A stretch of DNA of 64,000 nucleotides from Paludibacteraceae bacterium (GCA_024405875.1 JAKSOA010000006.1:31071-95070), one strand, 5' to 3'; shown: positions 26,072 to 36,435, counted from the first letter of the stretch. Translations and numbers: made by a program. Notes: generated by a model from the letters alone, not told the origin.

Positions 26072-27322
26072 ATGACTAAACGTAATTATACATTTATTGA
26101 TTTGTTCGCTGGTTGCGGTGGGCTGAGTGAGGGATTTGTCCAAGCTGGATTTCTGCCTATTGCTCACGTGGAGATGAACAACGAGGCGTGTGAAACCCTG
26201 AGAACACGTAGTTGCTATCACTATTGTTGTAGCCACAATAAAGAAAAATTTTATTTCGACTATCTAAAGGGCTCTATTTCTCGTGATGATTTGTTCAAGA
26301 ATGTTCCGTCTCGTATTACAAAATCAGTAATCAATGCCGAAATATCAGATTCTTCTGTTGATGAGATTTTTAGGCAAATTCATACGCTTGCGGGCAAAAA
26401 AAGTATTGATTTAATAATTGGGGGACCTCCGTGCCAGGCGTATTCACTTTTAGGAAGACACAATAAGAAAATGGAGGATGACCCGCGTACTTTGCTGTAT
26501 TTGCAGTATGGAAAGTTTCTGAAAGAATTTAACCCTGCAGGATTTGTTTTTGAAAATGTGCCAGGGCTTCTTAGTGCTAAGAAAGGTGAACATTTTAAAA
26601 ATCTTCAGATATATTTCAAAAGTTTGGGGTATGAGGTACATTATAAAATGCTGACTGCTTCTGACTATGGCGTGCTGCAAGAGCGTCATAGGCTTATTAT
26701 TGTTGGATGGAAGTCTGATTGTGATTTGGGATATCCTAATTTTAAAACACAGACAACCAAAGCAGTGGTAAATGATATTTTGTCAGATTTACCTAAATTA
26801 AAAGCTGGCGAATCAAGAGAGATTGCTGAATACGAGTCGCCCATTAATCAATATTTGGTGGAGAGTGGAATCAGGTCAGAAAAAGAAAGTTTTGTCACTC
26901 AGAATATAACCAGACCAGTCAATGCTAATGATGCTCAAATATATGAGTTCGCCATCAAGTTGTGGAACAAAAACAGGTCACGTCTTAAATACACTGATTT
27001 ACCAGTGGAATTGCGTTCGCAAAAGAATGAAAGTTCTTTTCTTGATAGGTTTAAGGTTGTAAATGGAGAGGGTAAATCACATACTTTAGTGGCTCATATG
27101 TCAAAAGATGGACATTATTACATTCATCCAGATATTAAATATTGTCGTTCTATTTCCGTGAGAGAGGCCGCAAGGCTTCAATCATTCCCAGATAATTTTT
27201 ATTTTGAAGGAAGTCGTTCATCTATTTTCAAACAGATAGGGAACGCAGTGCCACCACTGATGGCTAAATCTATTGCGGAATCAATAAATGAGATGATATG
27301 CCTACAGAAAGATGTCAAATAA
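26072..27322 (+). CDS. DNA (cytosine-5) methyltransferase 1 of a LlaJI-like system
   Basis: The 416-residue protein has all C5-methyltransferase motifs: I (FIDLFAGCGGLSEGF), IV with the catalytic cysteine (GGPPCQAYSLLGR), VI (ENVPGLL), VIII (QERHRLIIVGW), IX (REAARLQSFPDNF) and X (QIGNAVPP). It transfers a methyl group from S-adenosylmethionine to C5 of cytosine. A large variable region between VIII and IX holds the target recognition part. Two such methyltransferases in one operon with a LlaJI-type nuclease suggest an asymmetric target with each enzyme modifying one strand. Codon use is AT-rich compared with the core genes around the island. Confidence 0.93.
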   Translation: MTKRNYTFIDLFAGCGGLSEGFVQAGFLPIAHVEMNNEACETLRTRSCYHYCCSHNKEKFYFDYLKGSISRDDLFKNVPSRITKSVINAEISDSSVDEIFRQIHTLAGKKSIDLIIGGPPCQAYSLLGRHNKKMEDDPRTLLYLQYGKFLKEFNPAGFVFENVPGLLSAKKGEHFKNLQIYFKSLGYEVHYKMLTASDYGVLQERHRLIIVGWKSDCDLGYPNFKTQTTKAVVNDILSDLPKLKAGESREIAEYESPINQYLVESGIRSEKESFVTQNITRPVNANDAQIYEFAIKLWNKNRSRLKYTDLPVELRSQKNESSFLDRFKVVNGEGKSHTLVAHMSKDGHYYIHPDIKYCRSISVREAARLQSFPDNFYFEGSRSSIFKQIGNAVPPLMAKSIAESINEMICLQKDVK

Positions 27323-27372
27323 AAGCCACTAGCAGGACGTAGTTTCACTGAAAATTTATTAAAATAATAATT

Positions 27373-29526
27373 ATGAATGAAAACATATTAAGTTGTGGAA
27401 GTTTTAATTTTAAACCACGTGCACGTTTGATAAAAACTATTGGAGAAGAACTTATTAGTAATGATAATGTCGCAATTACTGAATTGGTGAAAAATAGTTA
27501 CGATGCAGGTTCTCCTATAGTCGATATTACATTTATAGGGAAAGTTAAAGAAAGAGATAGTGTTGTTAAGAAGACAAGAGTTTCGGATGTAACCAAAGAA
27601 AAATACATTGTTTCTGAAGGAGCTTCTATAGTTGTTTTAGATGAAGGCAGTGGCATGGATTTTGAAATTATACAAAAAGCATGGATGGAGCCTGCTACCA
27701 ACTATAAAAAAAAGGCAGAAAATAAAAAAAATGCAATAAGAAAATTTACAGGAGAAAAGGGCATTGGTCGTTTTGCTGCAGCCAAGTTATCCAAACGACT
27801 TGAATTGATTACAAAACAAAAAGAGAAGGATGAAATAGTTGTTGAATTTGACTGGAATGATTTTTCAAATGAAGAGAGCTATTTGGAAGATGTGAAAATT
27901 GATTGGACTATCAGAAAACCTCAGGAAATAAAAGACAGCGGTACGATACTTAAATTAGTGGAATTAAATGACGATTGGAATGAATCAAAAATATCTGATT
28001 TGCGTGTTGCTTTATCTAGGTTGTTAAATCCGATTGTTCCTGAAGAGGATTTTCTTATTAGCATAAACCTTCCTGCTGATTTTGAAAAATCTTTGTCTGG
28101 GTTAATAGAAAGACCGGATATGCTGAATCGTCCTAATTATGTAATTAAAGGTAAGGTTTCAAATGAAGGTCGACCTCAAGATGTTGTATTCTATAGCAAG
28201 ATTAAAAATCAGGAGGAGAAACTTGCATTATCAGAAAACTTGTTTGTTGCTAATAATAAGCCTTATTGTGTTGGACCGTTTTCATTTGAGTTTAAAATTT
28301 GGGACAGAGACAAAGACAATCTTAATGCACTGTCATTGGAAATGGCATCAAAAAGCAATTCCACTGTCAGAAATATTAAAAGAGATTTGGATGATTTATG
28401 TGGTATAAGTATATATAGAGATAATGTTCGTGTTCTTCCATATGGCAATCAAAACAATGATTGGGTTCGATTAGATATACGTCGTGTTAATAATCCTACT
28501 TTGAGATTGAGTAACAATCAAATAGTTGGATTTGTCTCTATTGGCCTTGATTCTAATCCATTATTGAATGATCAAAGTAATCGTGAAGGCATTGTTGAAA
28601 GTCAGGCTTTTGAAGGTCTTAAAGATTGCATTAAAATAATATTGAATGAGGTTGAACAACGTAGATATAATGAACGTCCTCGTGAAAAAGATAATAGTAG
28701 CTTGTCCTCAAAAAGTCTATTTGATAAATTTTCTTTAAGTTCACTGACAGAAGCAATCAAAGAAAAATTGCCAGAACAAAAAGAGGTGATTAGTCTTATA
28801 ACTCAGAAAGATCTTGAAATTCAGGAGGCCATATCGAAAGTTCAAGAAATAATTTCAAGATATAGAAGATTGTCGACCTTAGGGCAGCTGATTGATGCAA
28901 TTCTTCATGATGGCAATGGACTTCTCAACTTGATTGATTTGAATTCTCGTTTGTTGCTTAAGGAAATTGATAACGAGTATGTAAATAAAAGTGAAGTGAA
29001 GGATTTGGTACACTCACTTCAAACAACACGTTTAGAATTTGCACAATTGTTTAAAAGAATGTCGCCATTTGGTGGGAGAAAAAGAGAATCACCTAAAAAA
29101 CTGATATTGGAATCTGTAATAAACAATCAATTTTATTTGTTCAAGGATGAATTATCTCGATTGAGTATCGATTATGTTGTCCCCAATTCCAAACATGAAA
29201 TCATTATAGATGAAGCAGATATAGGAATTATTTTTATGAATTTGATTCAAAATTCGATATATTGGTTAGGGACGATTTATGGGAAACGCAGAATATATGT
29301 TCAGATATATGACGAAGAAGGATTATGTATTCTTTTCAGTGATAATGGACCTGGTATTAGAAAGGAAATAGAGCAAAACGTGTTTGATCCGTATTTCAGT
29401 ACTAAACCTGATGGAATTGGACTAGGATTGACAATTGTAGGAGAACTGATTTCTGAATATAACGGAGAGTTTATGTTGGTAAACAATGAAATTTCAACAG
29501 GGGCATGTTTTAAAATTAAATTTTAA
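27373..29526 (+). CDS. Double GHKL-ATPase protein: MORC/Hsp90-like ATPase plus histidine kinase core
   Basis: The 717-residue protein has two ATP-binding domains of the GHKL fold. The first, at residues 20-170, resembles MORC/Hsp90/MutL ATPases: LVKNSYDAGSPI, DEGSGMDFEII and GEKGIGRFAAAKLS are the N-, G1- and G2-box equivalents. The second, at the C-terminus (about 610-717), is a histidine-kinase ATPase: MNLIQNSIYWL, FSDNGPGI, GIGLGLTIVGEL. Between them lies a dimerisation helix with a phospho-acceptor-like histidine (His512 in DAILHDGNGLLNL). It has no transmembrane segment, so the kinase is cytoplasmic. It sits between the two methyltransferase genes and is followed by a receiver-domain gene. 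Confidence 0.88.
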   Translation: MNENILSCGSFNFKPRARLIKTIGEELISNDNVAITELVKNSYDAGSPIVDITFIGKVKERDSVVKKTRVSDVTKEKYIVSEGASIVVLDEGSGMDFEIIQKAWMEPATNYKKKAENKKNAIRKFTGEKGIGRFAAAKLSKRLELITKQKEKDEIVVEFDWNDFSNEESYLEDVKIDWTIRKPQEIKDSGTILKLVELNDDWNESKISDLRVALSRLLNPIVPEEDFLISINLPADFEKSLSGLIERPDMLNRPNYVIKGKVSNEGRPQDVVFYSKIKNQEEKLALSENLFVANNKPYCVGPFSFEFKIWDRDKDNLNALSLEMASKSNSTVRNIKRDLDDLCGISIYRDNVRVLPYGNQNNDWVRLDIRRVNNPTLRLSNNQIVGFVSIGLDSNPLLNDQSNREGIVESQAFEGLKDCIKIILNEVEQRRYNERPREKDNSSLSSKSLFDKFSLSSLTEAIKEKLPEQKEVISLITQKDLEIQEAISKVQEIISRYRRLSTLGQLIDAILHDGNGLLNLIDLNSRLLLKEIDNEYVNKSEVKDLVHSLQTTRLEFAQLFKRMSPFGGRKRESPKKLILESVINNQFYLFKDELSRLSIDYVVPNSKHEIIIDEADIGIIFMNLIQNSIYWLGTIYGKRRIYVQIYDEEGLCILFSDNGPGIRKEIEQNVFDPYFSTKPDGIGLGLTIVGELISEYNGEFMLVNNEISTGACFKIKF

Positions 29527-29534
29527 TGTAGAAT

Positions 29535-30632
29535 ATGATGAATAAATTGAAGATATTATATATAGAGGACGACTCAGAGGTTCGTGAAAAACTTGTTAAA
29601 CTATTGCAAGATGAAGTCATATGTGGTTGTAAAATTGATATAAAAGGGAGTGGTGATTTTAATACTTCGATGAAGAGTATTTCGAATTATCAAATGCTTA
29701 TATTAGACATATATGAAGGTAACCCTAAAGATTATGGGTCTCCATCGGGGAAAAATGTGCTTGCTGAGATACAAAAGTATTTTTTTATTCCTGTTATTTT
29801 CTATTCAGGAAACACATCAAGTGTAACCCAATATAAATCTCAAATTGTAGGTGTTGCTACTAAAGGTAACGGGGGAGTTGAAGAATTAAAGTCAGAAATC
29901 GAACGTATTACTAAGCATAATTTGCCTTTTCTTAAGGAAATTGTTCATTCATATATAGAAAAAGAGTTTAAAAAATATTTTTGGGATGTAATCCAAAAAG
30001 AGAACAGTAAGTTTACTCCTGATGCTGATGACTTCTCTCTAGGATATATGCTATTACGAAACTTTGCAGATTCACTTTCAAAAGAAAATATAAAAAAATT
30101 AATAGGGGATGATACTATTCAAAATGAGAAGGTTCATCCAATGGAATTTTATATATATCCAATTGATTCATCTAAAGAGTATGAAAATGGAGAAATCCTT
30201 AAAAATAAAGAAAATGATGATATTTATGTAATTCTCACACCTTCTTGTGATTTTGTTGAGCGCTTTAAAAAAGGAGTAAGTGTTGGACGAAATGTTGATA
30301 AGGTGTTTATGGTAAACACCAAACTTTTAACAGAATGTAATGAGTATAAAAGTTATATAGAACATTCAGGAAAAAACGAAATACAAGAATTGACGAAACT
30401 TATAAATTCTGGGAAAAGTGATAGATATTTTTTCCTTCCTCATGCACCATTTATTGAAAATAGAGTTATTGACTTTCAACTTAATATAAGTGTCGCTTAT
30501 GATGAATTAAAATCAAAATTTGATAGAATCGCAAAATTAGATTCTCCATTCGCACAATCAATGACAGCAAGTTTTGTTCGTTATTATAATAGAATAGGTT
30601 TTCCTGATATTGATAATAGGCAAAAAAACTAA
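29535..30632 (+). CDS. Receiver-domain protein with unknown C-terminal domain, partner of the double-ATPase kinase
   Basis: The first 125 residues form a CheY-like receiver: acidic pair in LYIEDDSEV, phospho-acceptor Asp58 in LILDIYEG, the serine of YSGNTSS and lysine in VATKGN. The following 240 residues are not a known DNA-binding output. They are mostly helical with a conserved-looking ILTPSCDFVERFKKG stretch, and no helix-turn-helix is apparent. The gene starts 8 bp after the kinase stop, so the two form a matched pair. Start ATG at 29535 or 29538 cannot be distinguished. Confidence 0.82.
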   Translation: MMNKLKILYIEDDSEVREKLVKLLQDEVICGCKIDIKGSGDFNTSMKSISNYQMLILDIYEGNPKDYGSPSGKNVLAEIQKYFFIPVIFYSGNTSSVTQYKSQIVGVATKGNGGVEELKSEIERITKHNLPFLKEIVHSYIEKEFKKYFWDVIQKENSKFTPDADDFSLGYMLLRNFADSLSKENIKKLIGDDTIQNEKVHPMEFYIYPIDSSKEYENGEILKNKENDDIYVILTPSCDFVERFKKGVSVGRNVDKVFMVNTKLLTECNEYKSYIEHSGKNEIQELTKLINSGKSDRYFFLPHAPFIENRVIDFQLNISVAYDELKSKFDRIAKLDSPFAQSMTASFVRYYNRIGFPDIDNRQKN

Positions 30633-30714
30633 ACCAAATGTGTGATTTATTTTGTGTTTGAATGTGTTGAATATTCAGGAAATGAGATTTTATATACAGG
30701 ATTTGATATGAAAT

Positions 30715-32013
30715 ATGGCAACGGTTGATAAAGAAATAAAAGAGCAATCAAAAAAAATAGAAAAAGTAAAAAAGATTGTCAAGAGACGTGCTGAAAATCT
30801 TGATTCTAAAGATTTAAAACAGACAGATATTTCGGATGGACCTTTATGGAGGGATTTGGATTTTAGCCATCCTGAACGTTGTGTTAGAATAGGAACGTTG
30901 TTTAGCGGTATTGGTGCAATTGAGCATGCGTTTCAAAGATTAAAGCTTAATCATAAAATTGTATTTGCTGGCGACATTGAACCGAAATGCAAACAAAGTT
31001 ACTTTGCTAATTATGAGATTGACGGGGAAAATTGGTTTACAGACATTAGAAATTTTGATGCAAAAAAATATGCTGGCAAAGTAGATTTTGTTGTAGGAGG
31101 TGCACCCTGTCAAGCATTTTCTATGGTCGGTCATCGTTTGGGATTTGAAGATGCAAGAGGAACGTTATTTTATGAATTTGCTAGAGTTGTAAAAGAAACT
31201 AAGCCCAAAGTATTCTTGTTTGAAAATGTCAGAGGGTTGCTTAATCATGATAAACATAGGACATGGCATGTAATGCATGATATTTTTGAAGAATTAGGAT
31301 ACGACGTTAAATTCAGGGTCCTCAATAGTTGTGATTATGGTATTCCTCAACACAGAGAAAGAGTTTATTGCTTGGGATTTAAGAAAGCAACAGATTTTAA
31401 ATATCCAGCACCAATTCCCTTAGAATATAAAATGTATGATTTTCTTGAGGACTATATTGATTCAAAATATTTTTTAAAAGAAAAAGGCATTAAGTTTGTC
31501 ACGAGTCACAAAAATCGTGAGAAATGTTATACTCAGATTAATGGAGAAATCGCTCTGTGTCAAAAAAGAAATCAAGAATTTAATTGGCACGGTGACTTTG
31601 TGTATCATCCTGATTCAGAAATAACGCTATCGAATGATGAATTTGATGAATTTATATTTGATGTTAGAGATGTAGAGGAAAAATACTATTTGTCAGAAAA
31701 AGTTGCGAAGTATGTGTTAGCTGGTGGAACTAAAAATTTTAAAACATCAACAGAAACAGATTTGGATATTGCACGTCCTCTATTGCAATCAATGCATAAA
31801 ATGCACCGGGCTGGAGTTGATAATTATGTTACTCACAAAGGACGTATTCGGAAATTAACACCTCGGGAGTGTCATCGGTTGATGGGTTTTAAAGATTCTT
31901 ACAAAATTGTTGTAAGTGATACGGCAGCATATCAACAAGCAGGGAATAGTATTGTTGTGGATGTACTTATAGCATTGCTAAAGCAAATGGATATAACTCA
32001 ATATGGAGAATAA
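30715..32013 (+). CDS. DNA (cytosine-5) methyltransferase 2 of a LlaJI-like system
   Basis: The 432-residue protein starts with a lysine-rich helical leader (residues 5-30). The C5-methyltransferase core then has motif I RIGTLFSGIGAIEHAF, IV GGAPCQAFSMVGHR (catalytic Cys), VI ENVRGLLNHD, VIII QHRERVYCLGF, IX RECHRLMGF and X QQAGNSIVVDVL. It belongs to a different subgroup from methyltransferase 1, as expected if they recognise opposite strands of an asymmetric site. The next gene, the McrB-like NTPase, begins 3 bp later. Confidence 0.93.
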   Translation: MATVDKEIKEQSKKIEKVKKIVKRRAENLDSKDLKQTDISDGPLWRDLDFSHPERCVRIGTLFSGIGAIEHAFQRLKLNHKIVFAGDIEPKCKQSYFANYEIDGENWFTDIRNFDAKKYAGKVDFVVGGAPCQAFSMVGHRLGFEDARGTLFYEFARVVKETKPKVFLFENVRGLLNHDKHRTWHVMHDIFEELGYDVKFRVLNSCDYGIPQHRERVYCLGFKKATDFKYPAPIPLEYKMYDFLEDYIDSKYFLKEKGIKFVTSHKNREKCYTQINGEIALCQKRNQEFNWHGDFVYHPDSEITLSNDEFDEFIFDVRDVEEKYYLSEKVAKYVLAGGTKNFKTSTETDLDIARPLLQSMHKMHRAGVDNYVTHKGRIRKLTPRECHRLMGFKDSYKIVVSDTAAYQQAGNSIVVDVLIALLKQMDITQYGE

Positions 32014-32016
32014 AAT

Positions 32017-34068
32017 ATGGAACAAGTAATCACAAGAGAAATGTCATCGTTAGGTTTCACTGAAAAGGTAGGTGATATATTCATAGATTGGGAAACAGTT
32101 AAGGACGAATTGTTGGAACCGGACCGGAAAGCTGGAACAGGGAATGGTACAATTCATGTGTTTTTGGGGAAAGAGGGGTATCGTTTACTTAAAAACTTAT
32201 ATCCGGAATATCTCAATCAGGTTAATGTTACTAATGATACAAATTCGAATGCACCTATAATCACGCATGTTTTCTCGAAAGCTAATTTAATAAGCTCCAT
32301 AGGTCATGTGTGTAATTATTATATACAAAAAGGTGATACAGAGAAGCTTATAGATTTAGTCGCTAAGGTTGCAGCTAAATTAAACGAGACGTCAGATAAA
32401 TTTTTTACTTCAAAATCTTTGTTTAAATGGTCCTTGGGAAGCAATGACTTACGGCCATATTTTAAACAATTTGATGATAAATTTCAAAAAACAATCAGAC
32501 CGCTATTACTTCCCAACTCAGCCTACAAAATCAGTTTGTTCAAGAACAAAAACGGTGAAGTTGCCGCATTTTGGTTAATAGGATTCGAAGGATTAACTAC
32601 TTTTGAAGCAAATTCTACCATTTCGTATTTACATAATGTTCAGGATCAATGTATTTGTCAAGCTAAAAAATTGGCATCTTTTATATTGATGTGTATTGAA
32701 TATTTTAATGAACTTGATAACTTGAAATCAATAGTTCCATATGCTGCGGTGGTTCCTGTTAATAATCCAATTAAGGTTTCAAAAGAGAGTGTTTTTTTGT
32801 TGACAGGAATGTTTATTGAAACAGATATAAATGAAATAAAACGAAGAAACGAAAATCATCACAGATGGTTTGAAAAAGCTTTTTCTCTTGGCGAGAAAGA
32901 GGTTTATTTAAGCACACAATGGAATTCTGAAGGCAATTACCAATTGACATTATCGGATTTTGAAAAATTAATTAAAGAGTGCTACGGAAGTAATTATTAT
33001 TATAAACAAGGGCAGGATGGCGTACATGAATTATGGATTACGAATTCAGGTACATCTACAGATCGTACCTCCGATTCTCTCCAGCAAATCTTCTATGGTG
33101 CTCCAGGTACTGGAAAGAGTAACACAATAAAGCGCGAGGTTGAGGGGAAGGGAAAAATCCATTTCCGAACTACATTCCACCCTGATAGTGATTATAGTAC
33201 TTTTGTTGGCTGCTATAAACCAACAATGGTAGAGGCTCCTGTTCGTGACGGAAGCGGACACGAGGTCAAGGATGCAAAACAAGAAGAGAAAAACCGCATC
33301 TCTTATAGTTTTGTCCCACAAGCCTTTCTCAAGGCATATTGTGAGGCTTGGAATAAATTAGGAGAAGGTAATAATGAACCAGTATATCTTATCATTGAAG
33401 AGATTAATCGTGGTAATTGTGCACAGATTTTTGGCGATTTGTTCCAATTGCTGGATAGAAAGGATGATGGATATTCTGATTATCCGATTGATGCAGATGA
33501 GGATTTGAAAAGATTTTTGAAGCAAGGGACAAAAGAGGATGGAACCAAGTGGCTTATTAATGAAGACGGAATTAAGAATGGTAAACTTTGCTTGCCGCCG
33601 AATCTCTACATTTGGGCTACAATGAATACTAGTGACCAAAGTCTGTTCCCAATAGACTCTGCTTTCAAACGCCGCTGGGAATGGAAATATATGCCTATTA
33701 GCAATGCTGACGAAAATTGGAAAATCTCTGTCAATGGTGTAAAGTATGATTGGTGGTCATTTGTTAAGAAGATTAATGAGAAGATTGATGGTGTCACGCA
33801 TTCAGAGGATAAAAAACTTGGATATTTCTTTTGCAAGGCTGAAAACAAAATTATTTCAGCGGATAAGTTTGTGGGCAAGGTGCTCTTCTACATTTACAAT
33901 GACGTGTTCAAGGATTATGGGTTTGATTATCCTTTTTTCAAAGATGCGAATGACAATGATAGTGTTTTGACATTCCAAAGCTTCTTTTTGCCTGATGGCA
34001 CGCCTAACGAAGAAAAGGTTGCGGTGTTTATGACGAATCTTGGTGTTGAAGTAACACCGGAAATTTGA
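32017..34068 (+). CDS. McrB-like AAA+ NTPase (LlaJI R1-like)
   Basis: The 683-residue protein has an N-terminal region of about 350 residues with no recognised motif, and then a McrB-type AAA+ domain. That domain shows Walker A YGAPGTGKSNTI (about residue 362), Walker B IIEEINRGNCAQIFGDLFQL and the sensor segment ATMNTSDQSLFPIDSAFKRRW. McrB-type proteins hydrolyse GTP and drive DNA translocation and cleavage by a partner nuclease, here the following LlaJI-type protein. In the LlaJI system the equivalent subunit is R1. The N-terminal part probably reads DNA, but its fold is unknown. Confidence 0.88.
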   Translation: MEQVITREMSSLGFTEKVGDIFIDWETVKDELLEPDRKAGTGNGTIHVFLGKEGYRLLKNLYPEYLNQVNVTNDTNSNAPIITHVFSKANLISSIGHVCNYYIQKGDTEKLIDLVAKVAAKLNETSDKFFTSKSLFKWSLGSNDLRPYFKQFDDKFQKTIRPLLLPNSAYKISLFKNKNGEVAAFWLIGFEGLTTFEANSTISYLHNVQDQCICQAKKLASFILMCIEYFNELDNLKSIVPYAAVVPVNNPIKVSKESVFLLTGMFIETDINEIKRRNENHHRWFEKAFSLGEKEVYLSTQWNSEGNYQLTLSDFEKLIKECYGSNYYYKQGQDGVHELWITNSGTSTDRTSDSLQQIFYGAPGTGKSNTIKREVEGKGKIHFRTTFHPDSDYSTFVGCYKPTMVEAPVRDGSGHEVKDAKQEEKNRISYSFVPQAFLKAYCEAWNKLGEGNNEPVYLIIEEINRGNCAQIFGDLFQLLDRKDDGYSDYPIDADEDLKRFLKQGTKEDGTKWLINEDGIKNGKLCLPPNLYIWATMNTSDQSLFPIDSAFKRRWEWKYMPISNADENWKISVNGVKYDWWSFVKKINEKIDGVTHSEDKKLGYFFCKAENKIISADKFVGKVLFYIYNDVFKDYGFDYPFFKDANDNDSVLTFQSFFLPDGTPNEEKVAVFMTNLGVEVTPEI

Positions 34069-34116
34069 AAATGCCACAACTTGTGGCAAAATTCAGCAGA
34101 AGATAAAGAATGAGCA

Positions 34117-36435
34117 ATGCGAATCCTAATTGAAGAATATCAATATATATTGACTGACCATGACCGTCAGCATGATTTAAAATGCATTCTTAAGGAATTG
34201 GGTGGGTTTGAAAACATTGAGGGCAGGGTTAGCGTAAATTATGTAGGATATTATTACAGTCCGGAATTAAAGGATTGTGTGTTCATATTGCCCAAGGTGC
34301 TTCTCTCTATTGATGAAAATAAAAATGAGTTGGTGTTTGGAAAACATAGTCCTGAAGATATAATAAATATTGATGAGGATTCACCACTTTCAGAAGAACA
34401 ACGGCGTTTTATCTATGAGTTTTCGGTATGGATATACCGTGCTATAGATGTGTTTAGAGTCAACAGCAAGCAGACCGGGATAATTTACTACAAACATAAT
34501 GCTCAAATGAGCAAGGGTAGGCGTAAGGTATGCAACACATTTTTAGACGTTATTTTATCTTTAATTCAGTTCAATAAAGAAAATCAGGACTTCTTTTTCT
34601 TTATTTTAAGGAATCTGCATTCTGGAATGAATAAGATTAATTGGACAAAGACAATAAGCAAAAGCCAGTCTATTGTTCAAGGAAATGAGGCTTTATATCT
34701 TAATCCGGTAAACAAAAAACGCAGAATAAATTTTGACGAGGAACTGCTGATAATTTTTTTCAGTATTTTGAATTATGTAAATGACAAGTATGGCTTTTCG
34801 GCTGAGATTAATGCGAACTTCAACTTAATTCCCAAATGTCAGTTTGAAATATATTTGTCAGGGTTTGGTAAGGCAAGACTTCTTCAAATTAAATATAAAT
34901 ATTTTTCAGACAAGGCTCTGCAATTATGGGAATTATGTTACGCTTTTTTTGAACGCTCTCATAAAATAGCCGTATCTACGGAGTTGCAAGAGTATCTGCT
35001 TGCCAAGGATTTCAATATTGTATTTGAGTCTATGATTGATGAGTTGGTGGGTGATAAGATTCCTCAAAAGGATAGACGTCTGCGTGAGTTGAAAGAACAG
35101 CTAGACGGGAAAATGGTTGACCATTTATATCAGTGGCAAAATTTGGTTAATAATGATGATGAGGATAAGAATGTTTATTACATAGGAGATTCAAAATATT
35201 ATAAAAAGAACAATCCTATTGGCAGGGAGAGTGTATATAAACAATTCACGTATGCAAGGAATGTAATTCAGTGGAATATTGACTTGTTTAATGACGGAAC
35301 AGATGATGAGAAAAAAGGTCATATAAAATTACGTGATGATGTTACAGAGGGTTATCATATTATTCCGAACTTCTTTATCAGTGCCCAGCAGAACACATTG
35401 GAGAAACGTGATGATATTCACTTGACTGATAAGAGTGAGAAATACTTTTTCTCCCGTCAATTTGAGAATCGTTTGTTTGATAGAGACACATTCTTGATTG
35501 CCCACTATGATGTTAACTTTTTGTTTATAGTTGCTTTGTATGGCAGAAACAATTTAGGCGAGAAAGAGAGTTGGAAGAGAAAGGTGAGGAAAATGTTCAG
35601 AACGGAGATTCAGAATATGCTGAAAGATAAGTTTCTGTTTTATGCATTGACACCTTATGAAAATGTTGATGCAGAGGAGTATATTAGGGAACATTTCCAA
35701 TACCTTCTTGGAAAAGTGTTCAAACCATTTGAGGATGTGGATAATCAACAATACTTTTCACTTGCATTGCGTAGTCCCAAAGGTTTGAAAAAACCTGAAG
35801 AACAAAACCTGAGAGTGCAAATTGAAACAGAAAATGAGGGGATACGTCAGATACTTAGTCAATATTTCTATATGGCGGAGTGTGAGCTTGGTGTTAATCC
35901 GTCAACATTGACCACATTGCCAAAGGTTGAGTACTCTATCATAGAGAATATACCTGATGAGTTCAGGACAAGGTATTATTTTGAGGCCTTTAAAAATAGT
36001 GTGTTCCTCATTGGTTGTTATAAAAATTCTGAACATTTAAGTTGGATATTCGGAAGAACTGGTAAGCGTGATAATATGTACAATGTGCGTATTGACAAGA
36101 AACGAGAGGGAGGCGTTGCTAAATCAAAGGCTAAAAAGGCTCCGGAGTTCTTGTTCCTATATTCGTATGAAAAGCCTATAAAAGAGGGCTTGATGATGTT
36201 TAAAATTCACAATGCGGCGGATACTCCATATGAGTTTATGAAGCGCACGGGATACCCAAATTTACAAGATGGGCATAATTATGTTAGTTATATTTTGGAG
36301 CAAAGTCCCATTACTTTCGGTGAATTTGACATTGCCATGTTTTTGAGGGAATACAAGGAACTGCATACTGAATATGTGAATGGTGCTCCAATCTTCATAC
36401 AAGGTTCGGAATTAATCAAATACCGAATAAACTGA
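34117..36435 (+). CDS. LlaJI-type restriction endonuclease subunit
   Basis: The 772-residue protein resembles the LlaJI restriction endonuclease family (LlaJI.R2). Its nuclease core has a PD-(D/E)XK-like pattern: VYYIGDSKYYKKNNPIGR at about residues 352-370 supplies an acidic residue and a lysine of the active site. It is preceded by a helical N-terminal domain and followed by a C-terminal domain of about 200 residues of unknown role. It most likely forms a complex with the preceding NTPase to cut unmodified DNA. A McrC-like protein with no methyltransferase partner would be the alternative, but the paired C5 methyltransferases argue for LlaJI. Confidence 0.82.
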   Translation: MRILIEEYQYILTDHDRQHDLKCILKELGGFENIEGRVSVNYVGYYYSPELKDCVFILPKVLLSIDENKNELVFGKHSPEDIINIDEDSPLSEEQRRFIYEFSVWIYRAIDVFRVNSKQTGIIYYKHNAQMSKGRRKVCNTFLDVILSLIQFNKENQDFFFFILRNLHSGMNKINWTKTISKSQSIVQGNEALYLNPVNKKRRINFDEELLIIFFSILNYVNDKYGFSAEINANFNLIPKCQFEIYLSGFGKARLLQIKYKYFSDKALQLWELCYAFFERSHKIAVSTELQEYLLAKDFNIVFESMIDELVGDKIPQKDRRLRELKEQLDGKMVDHLYQWQNLVNNDDEDKNVYYIGDSKYYKKNNPIGRESVYKQFTYARNVIQWNIDLFNDGTDDEKKGHIKLRDDVTEGYHIIPNFFISAQQNTLEKRDDIHLTDKSEKYFFSRQFENRLFDRDTFLIAHYDVNFLFIVALYGRNNLGEKESWKRKVRKMFRTEIQNMLKDKFLFYALTPYENVDAEEYIREHFQYLLGKVFKPFEDVDNQQYFSLALRSPKGLKKPEEQNLRVQIETENEGIRQILSQYFYMAECELGVNPSTLTTLPKVEYSIIENIPDEFRTRYYFEAFKNSVFLIGCYKNSEHLSWIFGRTGKRDNMYNVRIDKKREGGVAKSKAKKAPEFLFLYSYEKPIKEGLMMFKIHNAADTPYEFMKRTGYPNLQDGHNYVSYILEQSPITFGEFDIAMFLREYKELHTEYVNGAPIFIQGSELIKYRIN

